Origin: Inia geoffrensis
Taxonomy: Eukaryota; Chordata; Mammalia; Artiodactyla; Iniidae
Reading direction: 5' to 3'
Length of the DNA: 64,000 bases
NCBI GenBank assembly: GCA_036417435.1
Contig: CM070904.1
Coordinates: 64,054,408 to 64,118,407, forward strand
Shown here: piece after piece, positions 43,113 through 55,270 of the stretch
How the letters are laid out: each line of letters begins with the position of its first letter
Position numbering within the stretch: position 1 is the first letter of the stretch
Made by a program: the position numbers and the translations under genes
Notes under the pieces: generated by a model
What the model saw: the letters and a program-made list of their open reading frames with translations, nothing else
The model's database searches: none
Told to the model about the DNA's origin: nothing

Positions 43113-43374
43113 CCAGTGCTTTTTGCCCAATGCCTAGCATGGCTGATGATCATTGTAAAGCTTTGTAAACAAGCAAACAGTACTGTACCCATAGTGTTAA
43201 GTGAAATGAAAGGGTTTTTTTTTTCAAGTTTTCATTGTAATGTCAAGTTTTCTATCAATCTTGAAAGTAGCTTATCTTTCCAGGAAAAAAGTTAGAGATT
43301 ATTTTATTTTGCTAACTAACATCTCTGATTTCACCCACAAACTTTCATTTACTTTACTTTTAAACATCCACACT

Positions 43375-43425
43375 GTTTTTTTATAATTTTTATTTTATAT
43401 TGGAGTATAGTTGATTAAACATCTG
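43375..43425 (-). mobile_element. L1 3'-tip scrap
   Basis: ttttatattggagtatagtt, the very end of an L1 3' UTR in antisense. Confidence 0.5.
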
Positions 43426-43776
43426 CACTAAGTTTTAAACATTTTCTGCACACAAATAAAAGAAGAACATTCCTATCCTTCTTAAAAATTAAAATTAATT
43501 GCAATAATTTGGCTAGCGTTCATTATGAAAATGAAAATGAACATACAGAGGTCTATTTCTTTGTCATTTTAAGGATATATAAATCTCCAGTTTCTCAACA
43601 CAAAAATAATTTTGTTTCCTTGGCAGCAAATTCTTATTAATTTGATTTTTTTTATTTCATAGAAATAGAAGTATTAAAGGAAATTACTAATAATTAAAGA
43701 AAATATATTCTCTCCCATAACATTGAGAATACCTTTCCCAGAGATTTTCTTCCTGCATTCACCTAAAGAAATCATG

Positions 43777-43778
<2 letters not shown>

Positions 43779-43820
<42 letters not shown>
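43779..43820. repeat. (CA)n microsatellite
   Basis: About 42 bases of uninterrupted CA. Confidence 0.97.
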
Positions 43821-43821
<1 letters not shown>

Positions 43822-43850
43822 AAAGAGCTAGATCAAAAATGTGTTATGTG

Positions 43851-44047
43851 GGGCTTCCCTGGTGGTGCAGTGGTTGAGGGTCCACCTGCCGATGCAGGGG
43901 CCGCGGGTTCGTGCCCCAGTCCGGGAGGATCCCACGTGCCGCGGAGCGGCTGGGCCTGCATGTCCGGAGCCTGTGCTCCGCAGAGGGAGAGGCCACAACA
44001 GTGAGAGGCCCCCGCGTACCGTAAAAAAAAAAAAAAAAAAAAAAAAT
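43851..44047 (+). repeat. CHR SINE, young
   Basis: Near-consensus with a long A tail. Flanked by a perfect tgtgttatgtg (43840-43850 and 44048-44058). Confidence 0.95.
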
Positions 44048-44058
44048 TGTGTTATGTG

Positions 44059-45597
44059 ATGACAAAATTAAGCCAACCTATTGAGTTTATAAGCCAAGAA
44101 TTCCTACAATTGATTATATAGGATTATCATGTTTCATTCTTTGTATCAATATTTTTCACAGTATCAATCTGGACTTATGTCCTAATGAATAGTCATGTGT
44201 CTATGATTTTAAAATAGATCAGATAAATAGTCAATTGGAGACTGGGTGTTCCCATGAAAAGAACATGTGCTGTGGAGTCAAACAGATCAGTCTCCAGATC
44301 TGAGCTCAGCCACTGCTGACAAGTGACTTAATCTTTAAAATTTTTAAAAATATAGATAGCAGTTTCTACTTTCTCCTTTATCTTGAGAATGATTCTGTTA
44401 GATCAAGGAAATAAATCTTTCAGAGAAACAAATCTTAAATTCTCATGAAGTTGCTGTTAAAATGAGCTTTGAATATTAGAGTTAGATTATATAATAAGTT
44501 TAGTTAACTTTTAGATAGGTGTCATTTCCTCTAGGAAAAATATCAAAGCTAGCTATGAAACAGATTAGCAAACACTGGTGATTCCTGTTAAAGAAAAGCA
44601 GTTATTCCTATCAAAATCTATGGGAATGAAGAAAAGCAATTCTCATCCAGTTAAAAGATAGGATTTCTAGAATAATTTTGTAAACAACACAATACAGAAC
44701 AGCTTTGCTTACAATAATAGAGTCTAAGACCAGTCCATAAGCCATGGAAAAAAACTGCCTCATTTTATAATCACATCTTGAATAGCTTACTAATATGGCA
44801 GAAATATTAACTTGAATCTGAGAAATTTTATATTTAACATCTTCTGGAACTTTAAATACTTTAAAATATTTTTAAACCATTTAGAAGCCAAAGAAAATTG
44901 AAATTAAAAAATTTCAATTGAAAAAAACCTCTTCCTTGAAAGCCTTTTTAGATCTATTCCAATGTAAAGTATGCCCTCTGCTGGAGAAATGCTATTATAA
45001 CAATTAGTTGATAAGTATACTGTTTATTCAGCCCAAGAACTGAGTGAGTTTCACTAGATAAGATACAGATTGGTTCTTCTACCCCTACCAGGTAGTGTTG
45101 CTCCTATCTTCAGCCTAAGATGCATGTCTAACTCCACAAAAGATTTCTCCTCGCCTCAGGCTGTCAGTCTCTTTGCTGGAAAATCATTTTGCATTACATT
45201 AGGAAGGGGGCCAAGCCTCTGTGCTACTGAGAAAGAGGAAGGGCACCAACAGATCCATTCTCCTGAGAGGTAGTGCTTAACAGGGTCTGCAAACAGTCTA
45301 CTTTCACTTGCCATATAATGGTGTATTTATTCTAGTTCTGACCTCAGTGACGCACATCATCTTCACTTCTTCAACTATCCCCACCTTCCCTCCAGTTGCA
45401 TAATCCCCACAGTCTGGAACAGCAAAGACCACCCCTAAAGCTTCAAGCACATGTGCACGTATGGGCACATACACAGACTCATGAGCTTCTTAAGTGTGCT
45501 CACTGTCATACTAATAATACCTAATTCATTTCCTCTTGAAATAATCTTTTTTGAGAGGAGATAGAGGACTTTTATTTTCAGCTCTAAATATATGGAT
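44059..45597 (+). other. Intron 3 stretch, mostly unassigned
   Basis: A MIR-like scrap (gtgctgtggagtcaaacaga) lies near 44,230-44,330. Nothing else was recognised. Confidence 0.45.
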
Positions 45598-45640
45598 TTG
45601 TGTGTGTGTGCGCACACACACACACACACACACACACACG
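45598..45640. repeat. (TG)n/(CA)n mirror-palindromic repeat
   Basis: TG repeat turns into CA repeat through gcgc, so the two arms are complementary. Alternating purine-pyrimidine throughout. Confidence 0.95.
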
Positions 45641-46879
45641 CTAACATTTTGGTCTGTCAGACTCTGCTCCCTGTGCTGGGGAACATGTGTTCCCACAGAA
45701 TGGAGAGAAGCCACCTCCACCCACCTTGCATATTCTCTCCTGGATCCAAGCTTCTAGGAAATGAGTTCCCCAAAGAGAAAAAAAAAAAATCTCCTAGAGC
45801 CACAGGCCCACGTTGCTATCCATGGAGCTCCTGTGGTCCTGTTTATAGAATTCACACTGTTGAAATGTTTCAGCCAGAATTAAATTGGAATTGTGTATAT
45901 TGATTTTGGCTGAAATTGTATCATCCATGCCCTTTAGCCTTTGGACTTGGGTCTCAAAGAGAAAGATGATGATTCAAGTACAGGGTTGTGGGGATAACTA
46001 TACCCACTAGAGTGACCCATTCATTCATTGCTAGTCAGCAGCAGAGGCAAAAAGTCCAAGAGCAGAGTCAGTTAAGAGTGATAAGCCTGATGACCACATG
46101 GGAAGTAAGTCTTGGCAATCCAAGGTGGCAAGATAGAAGATGATGAACTGGAAACCTCTTTGGCTGGTAGGCACCCTTAAGGAAGAGCTATTCAAGTTAA
46201 GTAGACCTGAGGAAAGTATGGGGAGAGATTTGTTTAAATGTATCCTGGTAAATATTCAATAGCAGCTCTTGGGGAGAAAAAAGCGACAATTTTAAAGTGT
46301 TTGCCAATATTGCTGGTATTCATATTCCCACCATGGCTGATTTCAAGCTACCAGCATGACGTCACCAAGTGGAACTGGGAAGACACATGCACACTGGGCT
46401 CCTGCAAGCTGGAAGGAGCCCATTCCAGCACCCTGATGGATACATCCCTCTAACCAAGGACTTTCCCACAAACGCCATCTGAAATAACCACACATGCTTT
46501 GGGCTAATATTCCATAATTGTCCAAACAACGAATGATAAACATTTAAGTATTGTTTTGCCTTAGGACAAGGCTTTGTAAAAATCATAGTAAGAGAAACCC
46601 AGTAATTCTCATTGATCCTAGAAGACTTATCTCCAACCACCCTCCTCCATAAATGTTCCCCTCTAATCCAACTGTTTCCCTACCCACACTTTTTATAAAA
46701 CTTTGCTATGTTTATTACAGCTGGATTTTGATGTGTTTATTATAGCTGGATGAATTTTTTATAGATTTTATTTCCTAGAATTTTAGTTTTGCAGCAAAAT
46801 TGGGTGGAAGGTAGAGAGATTACCCATATCCCCCCACTCCCACATAGGGATAGCCTCCTCCATTATCAATATCCCCCCC

Positions 46880-46918
<39 letters not shown>

Positions 46919-46931
46919 CACACACAACACA
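46880..46931. repeat. (CA)n microsatellite
   Basis: CA repeat of about 50 bases with two interruptions at the right end. Confidence 0.95.
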
Positions 46932-48411
46932 TTTTGAACTTTCCTATACCTGCACTTTTGCTCATGGTGTCCGTGTAACGGGAAGTGTTGGCTACCACTT
47001 CTGTTTACAGGTCCAACACAGAACCTTCAAGGTGCAGATGAACTGCCTCACATTCCTCCTCTCTGGTAAGCTTTCTCTAAGTCTTCCTTCTTTCACCAGG
47101 CTTCTCCTCTCATCCTTTAATACCTTCTCTTTTGCTAGAGATAGATTACTGTCTCTCTTTGAGGACATGAAACTTGTTTTCTTGAACGGGATTATAAACT
47201 CTCTGAGGGTGAGGACAATACCCCAGTGCTTGGTTTTCTCAATAATATGACCTGACCAACTCATTCTTAGCTTCTAGTTCTCATTCATATGCCAAAATAG
47301 AGAAGGTAAGGTCTAATGATCAAATTAAAACCACTGCTTTTGTTAAAACTCTGCTAAAAAAGCTTTAGGCTTGTAGTCATAAAAAGATGTCATGAAAATA
47401 AATCCAACATGTATTCGCTGCGCAGTAAAAAGGTTTCTCTCCATCAAAATACTTACATTCTCACTCCTGAGATATGAACAGTCACCCTCCTAGAACTATT
47501 ATGCAATTGGAGGTCATATAACTAACCTAGATGGCTCTTGATGGGTTTCATATAAAATACAAACCTATATTATCCTTTAACAAACACTAATATCACCATC
47601 TGTAACAGCATCTCTTCCCCCGCCCCGCCCTCTCTCTCTCTCTTTCTCAGCTCATAATAATATTTGCCTTTTGGATTGCCGCAGTAGTATTTCTACTTCC
47701 CAATAATTAATGTAACTAAATTTAGAAAAAATATAGATGTAAAGGAGAGCTATCTTCATTCAGAGCAATCCAGTAACAGTATGGGAGATCTCTCACAGTA
47801 TTATTGCAGACTGCTACATCAATTATCTTTCCCACTAAGCTCTCAAGGTCTATGTGGTATGCATTTCTAGAGATTCTAAAAATCTCTAAATTTCTAGAGG
47901 TTAGTATTATAGAACATTATTCTGGTCCTCAAGTGCAAGGATAAATTTTGTGGCATTTTTACAGAGATTACTATAGACCAAATCTAAGATTGGACTTCGG
48001 TCTATAAAAAGGGAAAACAAAACAACAACAAAAAAAGTGCACTAACAGATTGGGCCAGAAAGAAGGAGGCTGTTTTATAAAGGTCAATTTTTAAACCCCT
48101 CCTACAGAAGATGATCTATGCAAAATATATCCACAATATATTCCAAAGCATAATGTCACCGGATAAACCTAAGGAGTGGAACATATGGGGGAATATGAAA
48201 AAGAAGGTACTAAAGTCTGAAAACAAGCAGGTTGGTAAGCTCATTAGCTTGGGTGGAATTTTAAAATCTTCACGTGAACGAATATATAAATCAAAATATA
48301 CACATGCACTCACAGTCATGCGCACTGTGTATTCACACATGGCACACTCACCCTGTACGTTATAATCGTCCACCCTGGAACAGTGACATTCCATTCTCTT
48401 TATAAATGTCA

Positions 48412-48430
48412 AAGCGCCCTCTGCCGGCCA
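48412..48430 (-). promoter_or_regulatory. Candidate CTCF-binding motif in intron 3
   Basis: Minus-strand tggccggcagagggcgctt matches the CTCF core (CCASYAGRKGGCR) well. It sits in otherwise AT-rich DNA with no SINE around it. Motif match by eye only; occupancy unknown. Confidence 0.55.
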
Positions 48431-50827
48431 GCCTGCGGTATTTGCATTTTCTGGTTTCGTAACAGGGAGATCAACAAAGGATGATAAAAGAAATTTGGGG
48501 GATTTTCTGTGGAACTCTGCATAAAAGTAAGTTCATTCCAAATACAGTAAATTTTATTATTTCGTTTTGAACCTCATTTGCTTTATTTTTTATTTTATAT
48601 ATGTCATTAATTCCTAAAATAGTATATTAAAAAGGTCAATGTAAAATAACCACTCATTTATTTTAACAAAGCAACAGTAGCAGACAATTAAAAATGATTG
48701 CATAACCAATTTTACTGTAAGCCTATAGAATTAACATAAACGATATAACTGTGTATTTGCTATAATTAAAATATTTTTATTAGAAGAAAATGAATGTGGG
48801 CATTGTGCTCCTCTGATGTTTTCTAGGGAAGTGTGGTCTAGAGAAACACCAAAGTTTTCCAATGATTTCTTGTTAGAAAATGACCAGTGACCTCAGAAAG
48901 CAGAATTATTACATCCAGCAGTAAAATTCTATGAATCGTCTGAGAACTATTCAAATATCCTTTATAAATGGTTGTATTCGTGTGGAAAAAGCAAATTTAA
49001 AAAATGGGGTATATCTTAATTATTAACCACTTTTTAATTGGAAGAAGTTGAAAGGAGAAAGGAAGAAGAAATGCCAGCCTCCAATGTGGAGGCATGACAA
49101 AATCCCTGTCCAGAACTGCCCACTAGAGAATTCTCATCTATCACCCCAGGCTGAAGGAGAGATTAAATTTGGTGATTAAATCACTGATTTAATCACTGAA
49201 GGAGTGATTAAAATTGGTTGCAGCGTGGACCACTATTACTAATACTAGTGTGTCTTACCTGTCAGGTGTGTTAAGGAGTAAAAAAGGCTAAAAACAATAT
49301 ATAAAGAATCTTTGCATTAAAACTATAAATAATTAACATTTGTATCCACAAAGACTATTATGCACTGAAAAACAATATTTTAGAAACTGATGTGGAAATA
49401 AAAATTAGAGAAGTCTTAATTTAAAATCAGAAATAATTCAAGTCACATTTTTTTGCCTATGAAAATTTATATTTATAGAATGTGTGTAGCTTAAGTAATA
49501 AGTTTCTTTCAATGCTACCTTGGTAACTGTATTTGAAATCTAAACCCAATGTACTGAAATTCAAAATAAAGATTATATATTGTAAGTATCATTAAGATAT
49601 ACACAAAAATTATGCAAATAAATATTACAGATTATTGAATATCTTATTTATTTTGATGGTTAATCCTGTAAAAGAATGCCAACGTAGGCAAAATCCTTCT
49701 ACAGTTAATTTTGCAACAAAAACTTCAGTCCAAAGAACTACAATAACTTCTTTGGGTTAATGATACTTTACAAGTCATTTACATCAGTAATTCTTAGTTC
49801 TGAAGAGAAGCAAGAAAAGAAATGAATACATGGGATTGTCCACAGCATCTATCAGAAGCAGAGGCAAAGGCCTAAAGCAGAAGCACTTCATTTTCATAAA
49901 TCAGTTCCCGTTTCTTACTGCTCTGGAAAGGACCAGAATGCATTGGATGAACCTGTTCCCAAATCCACATGAGAAGTCCAGACAGCACAAGAACCTTACA
50001 GACTAGAAGACTGTTAAAGTCTGTGAATTGGATGGAGTCCTCAGATTACTGTACAGTTTGTTGTACTCTCACATGTTCTCAGACTAGTACACATTTTAAT
50101 AGTCTGTACTTTTCTTTCACAGCACTTACTGTGCAGCTATATAGTGACTACCGTTTGACATGCCCACCACTTGAAAGCTCCATGGGAGCAGAAGCCACAT
50201 CTGGTTTGCTCCACCACAATATTTACAGTGCTGAACACTGAACAGTGCATGCCTGGCACATGATAGGAGTTTAATAAGATTCGTTAAATGAAAGAAGTGA
50301 AAGGACGGGAGGGAGGGGACCCGAAGAGGGAAAAACAAACCCCTTTCTGTCCCTTAAGGCCATTATTAAGATCCAGATTTTTTTCACTTGATGCAGCTTT
50401 AAGTTTTATGTTAAATAGTAAGAAAACAGATTTTTTAAAAAAGGTTTTGTCTTTAATTTTGTCCTTGTTGAGACTCAGAATGCTCCACAGATAAATAAAC
50501 TACAGGCTGACAAGATGCATTAGGTTGGCAACCTTGGATGAAAAACCTTCATTTGAGATGCAGGATCAATTCCCAGCCTCAGATCTGGCTTCAATTCTTT
50601 CCAGTGCGAATTTAGAAAATAGCCAGTAACCCACAGAGATGTCAGGTAGCCTACCAAGGAAGTATATCAAAACGTGAAAAACCCACACTCAGGTAGTAGT
50701 TTTGGCATTCCTACGCAACCATGATTTCTGAAAGAAAGCGCAGCTGCTCAAATGAAAAAAAAAAAAAAAAAAGGTCCTCTAGAATTCAGGTTTAAAAGCT
50801 TTGCTATTCTGCACAGTAAACCTTGCT
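48431..50827 (+). other. Intron 3 stretch, mostly unassigned
   Basis: AT-rich; contains a 25-bp palindrome (49172-49196) and a poly-A run at 50,754-50,773. Nothing else was recognised. Confidence 0.4.
49172..49196. repeat. 25-bp perfect palindrome
   Basis: Arms gtgattaaatca and tgatttaatcac around a single C. Confidence 0.95.
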
Positions 50828-50998
50828 GCTTAAAGCGTAGTCCAAGACCAGCAGTAGCAGCATCACCTGGGAGCAAGTGAGAAAGGCAGCATCTCAGGCT
50901 CCAAATAGAACCTACTGAATCAAAATTTGCATATCAGTAAGACCTCCTCTTCCAGGTGACTCATAAGCACCCTAAAGCTTCAGAAGTATTCCACTGAA
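50828..50998 (+). mobile_element. MER5-type hAT relic
   Basis: Contains agcagcatcacctgggagca and cctactgaatcaaaattt, the MER5A pattern. Confidence 0.75.
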
Positions 50999-51432
50999 AG
51001 AACAAACACCTTAAACAAGGCTAAATAGCAGGCAAACTATAAAAAGTCTTGATACTATTTTATGACAAAAGATTGCTATCCTGTATATTGAGCTAATACA
51101 CATAAACCAGCAAGAAGAATATAAAATACCCTAATAGAAAAATAGGCAATTAGCAACAACAAAAAGAATGAACTTGTAAAAACATTTTTCACTAGAAAAA
51201 AATTCAAATTCAAGTAGTAAAATACCAAATTGGCAAAGTTTAAAGATAATATTACCCACTCTTATAGAATAGACTTCAGGGCAGTAAGTACTCTCCTATA
51301 CTGTTAGAGCACATGTAATTTGGTACGAGTTCCTGGAGTGAAGTATAACATTAAGTATCAAATGTCTTAAAACTGTAGAAATCATTGATCCAGACATTTC
51401 AATTATGTAATATGTTTTTAAGAATTAAACTG

Positions 51433-51682
51433 GGTGGGGTAGGAATGGATTGGGAGTTTGGGGTTAGCAGATGCAAACTATTATATAGAGGATGGATAAA
51501 CAGCAAGGTCCTACTGTGTAGCACAAAGAACTATAGTCAACATCCTGTTATAAACCATAATGTGAAAAAGCATGTATATATATATAACTGAATTACTTTG
51601 CTGTACAGCAGAAATTAACACAACATTGTAAATCAACTCTACTTCAATAAAATAAATTTTAAAAATTAAAAATAAATTTAAA
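51433..51682 (+). mobile_element. 5'-truncated L1 3' end
   Basis: L1 3' UTR end flanked by aagaattaaactg (51420-51432 and 51683-51695). Confidence 0.92.
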
Positions 51683-52829
51683 AAGAATTAAACTGAGACA
51701 TAAATATGAAGAGAGTTATGCAGCATTATTCATGATGTAGAAATTTGGAAACATCCTACATGTTCAACAGTTGGTTAATTAATCATAAAGCATCCGATGG
51801 ATGGAATTATTATTCAAGTGTTAAAAACCATGCTGTAGGAGAATATCTAATGAATTCAGAAGAAATGCCATTATATATAAACATCCAGGTATGTAATAAA
51901 AACGGGATACGCAAATGTGAAGAGTAATATATCTTACTGTAAAAGTGTGCGTGACTTCTTCTTTGTAGGTTTCTATGTTTTCCAAATCTCCTGCAATGCA
52001 GCTATATTACTTTTCTGAGTCGAAAATAGTATACTTTGTAATAGTGTGATAGAGTCAGCTCATACAGCACAAGAACAATTGTTAAATTTTCTAGAACTTC
52101 ATGAGCCAGTTGTTAATGTTAAGCGCAGGCAATTTTAAAAATTAAATTATGTGGACTTACTAAAAAAAATATATTAAAACAAAGGTAAGGAGTACTTAAA
52201 ACTCATCAATTTCTAATCATTTTACTAGATTTTACAATCATCAGTGATGTTGAGGCTATTTAAGCCTATTGTCTCCGTATAATGGAAATGGCAAATAGTG
52301 GTGTGCTACTGCACATCTATTCCTGACTTAGTGTTTGGTGACATTATGTGGGCACTTGAAAGTAGCCTTAGTGGGAGTATTTACACCATGAAGATTGGCA
52401 TATGCTACAAATCAGGGCTTTTTTCTTTTCCTCCGAAAACCACTTGGTAAACATTTACCAGCACACCAGACTTCAACCTGACTATTTCTAGTGAAAAATG
52501 AATGTGGCCATTTGGGGGACAGAGGGAAGGAGAGAAGGATTCTCCTATTATGAGCAAATAAGGGAGGGGAAATAATTAAATTAGTTTGATTCTTCCAGGG
52601 CTGTTTCATATCTAAAAGGTGGACATGGTGGGTCTAGTACCCACACCAATTAGTTACTGAAATTCAAACCAACTCCTGTTTAGCACCCATTCATCTTCTT
52701 TTCTAAAGACTTGGTTTTGATCTCTATAACCCAGCTGAACCTCTCTGTGACACGCCGGTCTGTAAAAAGGGGAAAACGTAATGGCCTCATTTAATTCTCG
52801 GAAATTTGGATGAGTCAGACTAATTCATG

Positions 52830-53088
52830 GGGACTTCCCTGGTGGTCCAGTGGGTAAGACTCCGTGCTCTCAATGCAGGGGCCTGGGATCGACCTCTGGT
52901 CAGGGAACTAGATCCCGCATGCTGCAACTAAGAGTTCACATGTTGCAACTAAGAAACCCACATGCCACAACTAAGAAGTCCAATGACACAACTAAAAGAT
53001 CCCACGTGCTGTAACGAAGATCCCGCGTGCCACAGCTAAGACCCGGTACAGCCAAAATAGATAAATAAATCTTTTTTAAAAAAAACCC
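52830..53088 (+). repeat. CHR-type SINE, long older form, upstream in coordinates of exon 3
   Basis: Starts gacttccctggtggtccagt and carries internal aactaaga-type repeats. Flanked by actaattcatg (52819-52829 and 53089-53099). Confidence 0.92.
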
Positions 53089-53439
53089 ACTAATTCATGT
53101 ATCTGAAAGTACTTCGAAAATTATGAAATGCAGGGCTTGCTTATGATATTTACCACATGACAAGGACCATGGATATCTTATAAAATAAAATAGAACCCAG
53201 TGTGCTCACGTTCATGGCATATTAATATTGCTTTAGTTTTAAAACATTTTTAGACACAAAGAGCAATTCTTTTCATTTACTCTCCTCCAGAAATATTATT
53301 TTAACATAAATACTCACAAAACCCCAAAGCCCCAAATTTCTCCCTCTGTTTAATAGATCCTAATGTCATCAATGCAACAACTGATTTTTCCAGAAGTAGT
53401 TAATTAGTGCATGTAAAAGTATGCGTATGTCCCAAGTAC

Positions 53440-53580
53440 CTGAAGCCAGAGAAGAATCTGCAAAAGACGTTTCCAGTGAATTATTCTCCGTGTCCCAGGC
53501 CTCCAGACTGGGCTGATCTGTGGCGAAAAGGAGGGGCTCTTTGAGTTCAGGACCGTCTTCTGGTGATAAATTCTCAGACT
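53440..53580 (-). CDS. IFIH1: IFIH1 exon 3: CARD-helicase linker
   Basis: 141 bases (human about 209-256). Encodes [36 protein letters not shown] and [10 protein letters not shown], the poorly conserved linker after CARD2. It is two residues shorter than in human. Phase 1 at both ends and a multiple of three, so skipping would keep the frame. Acceptor attcacag, donor gtactt. CHR-family SINEs lie on both sides in opposite orientation. Confidence 0.96.
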
Positions 53581-53775
53581 CTGTGAATAAAAGTATTAGA
53601 ATATAAACAATAGTGCCATGCAAGTTTTTATACAGTATACATAACTGTCATTGTTATTTTGAAAACAGAATAGGGGTTCCTAATAGAGATTTACCTGAAT
53701 ATACTTAAATACTTTGAAATTCTAAACAGAATGTAAATTGTATTGCAATGCAAGTTTTTATACAATATAAAGAGC

Positions 53776-53998
53776 TGTTATTTTTATTTATTTATTTATT
53801 TTTTTGGCGGTACGCGGGCCTCTCACTGTTGTGGCCTCTCCCATTGCGGAGCACAGGCTCCGGACGCGCAGGCCCAGCGGCCATGGCTCACGGGCCCAGC
53901 CGCTCCGCGGCATGTGGGATCCTCCCAGACCGGGGCACGAACCCATGTCCCCTGCATCGGCAGGCAGACTCTCAACCACTGTGCCACCAGGGAAGCCC
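53776..53998 (-). repeat. CHR SINE, young, antisense
   Basis: From a TTTA-rich start through gcggtacgcgggcctctcac to accagggaagccc; near consensus. Confidence 0.94.
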
Positions 53999-54679
53999 TT
54001 TTTATTTTTTTATATGAACACAGTGAGTAATTCTTTTGTGATGACTAAATTTTATCTAAAAAGCCAATATAGTAAGTATTATGCTAATCATAAGTGTGAC
54101 GATTTCCTATCTGACCATCAACTTTAGGAAGTAAGCCACTCGTTCAGTGATACAAAGTCACATGTAAGGCTGCATTAATGAAAATGCAAACTTGGTGGTG
54201 GTTTTTCTTCAGCTTGTGCTCTAGCCTTTTTGTTCTCTCACTGCGTGTTCTACACGAGATGTACATATGCTTTAATGTCAGCCTACATTCATGTATTCTG
54301 AATTTCTGGAGATTTTTTTTAGAAATTTAATGAAATATTCTGAATCCTTCCTTTCTCCTTCCCACCATTTCTTCCACCTGATCTTTTTTTTCCTTCAGCC
54401 AACATGTATTGAGTGTTTTCTTAAGACTTTTGAAAGAAAGTTACAAAGAAAGGCAAGAGTTTCTGCCCTTCTGAAGTACAATGTGTCAGAGACTGATGCC
54501 ATAAAGAAAATTTCTTAAAGTATCATTTTCGATTAACCCATCTTAAAGAATAAGAAGAAAATGTGTGCCGTGTATGGAGAATTTCCTGAAGAAAACTGTT
54601 CTGACTTTGGAGTTTGTCTTTAGACAAGATGATTTTATAATATTTGTAGGTACATATTAAGTATGTTTGGGGTTTATAA

Positions 54680-54892
54680 TAATAATAGTCAATTTATTTT
54701 GTGCTTTACAAATGTTAAATCTTTTAACCCTCAAAATAATCCTGGGTAATCAGTAATATTATTATCACCATTTCACAGAGGAGTAAACTGAGGCACAGAG
54801 AGGGCAAGTACCCGGTGAAAGTCACACACCAGGTACATGAAGGAGCCAGGACTCAGTAAGTGTCAGGATCCAGAGCCCAGGCTCCTGTGTTA
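54680..54892 (+). repeat. MIR relic
   Basis: Carries catttcacagaggagtaaac and tgaggcacagagagggcaag, a clear MIR core. Confidence 0.85.
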
Positions 54893-55270
54893 GTCAGCAT
54901 GGGCCAACATGATAAAGTACCATAGATTGAGTGACTTAAGTCACAGAAAAGTATTTTCTCACAGTTCTAGAAATAGGAAGTCCATGGTCAATGTGCTTGC
55001 AGGTTGGTGTCTGGTGAGAGCATGTTCCTAAGGTTGCAGAATGTCACCTTCTCACTGTGTACTCACATGGTGGGGAGAGAGAAAGAGACAGAGATCTCTC
55101 TTCCTCTTCGTATAAGGCCTCAGTCCTATCAGATTGGGACCCAACCTTTGGATCTCATTTAACCTTAATTACCTCCTAAAGACCTAGCTCCAGATACAGT
55201 CACATTGGGGGTTAAGGCTTCAATATATGAATTTGGTGGCAGGGGGGCTCGATTCCATCCACAGCAGCTC
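54893..55270 (-). mobile_element. MaLR (MST/MLT1-like) solo LTR, antisense
   Basis: Resembles the reverse complement of an ERVL-MaLR LTR: ends tgttagtcag and the block tcacagttctagaaatagga, later cacattgggggttaagg. Non-coding relic of an old endogenous element; subfamily not resolved. Confidence 0.6.

Noticed and set aside
43723..44065. Several overlapping ORFs on both strands
   Set aside because: They are translations of a CHR SINE and a CA repeat. The CpG-rich SINE lacks stops in many frames.
46789..47250. 153-codon plus-strand ORF
   Set aside because: It runs through a CA repeat (poly Thr-His) and shows no known domain; chance ORF.
54893..55270. Possible endogenous retroviral genes beside the LTR
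   Set aside because: Only LTR-like sequence is present; no gag, pol or env frames adjoin it or the LTR at 9058-9568.
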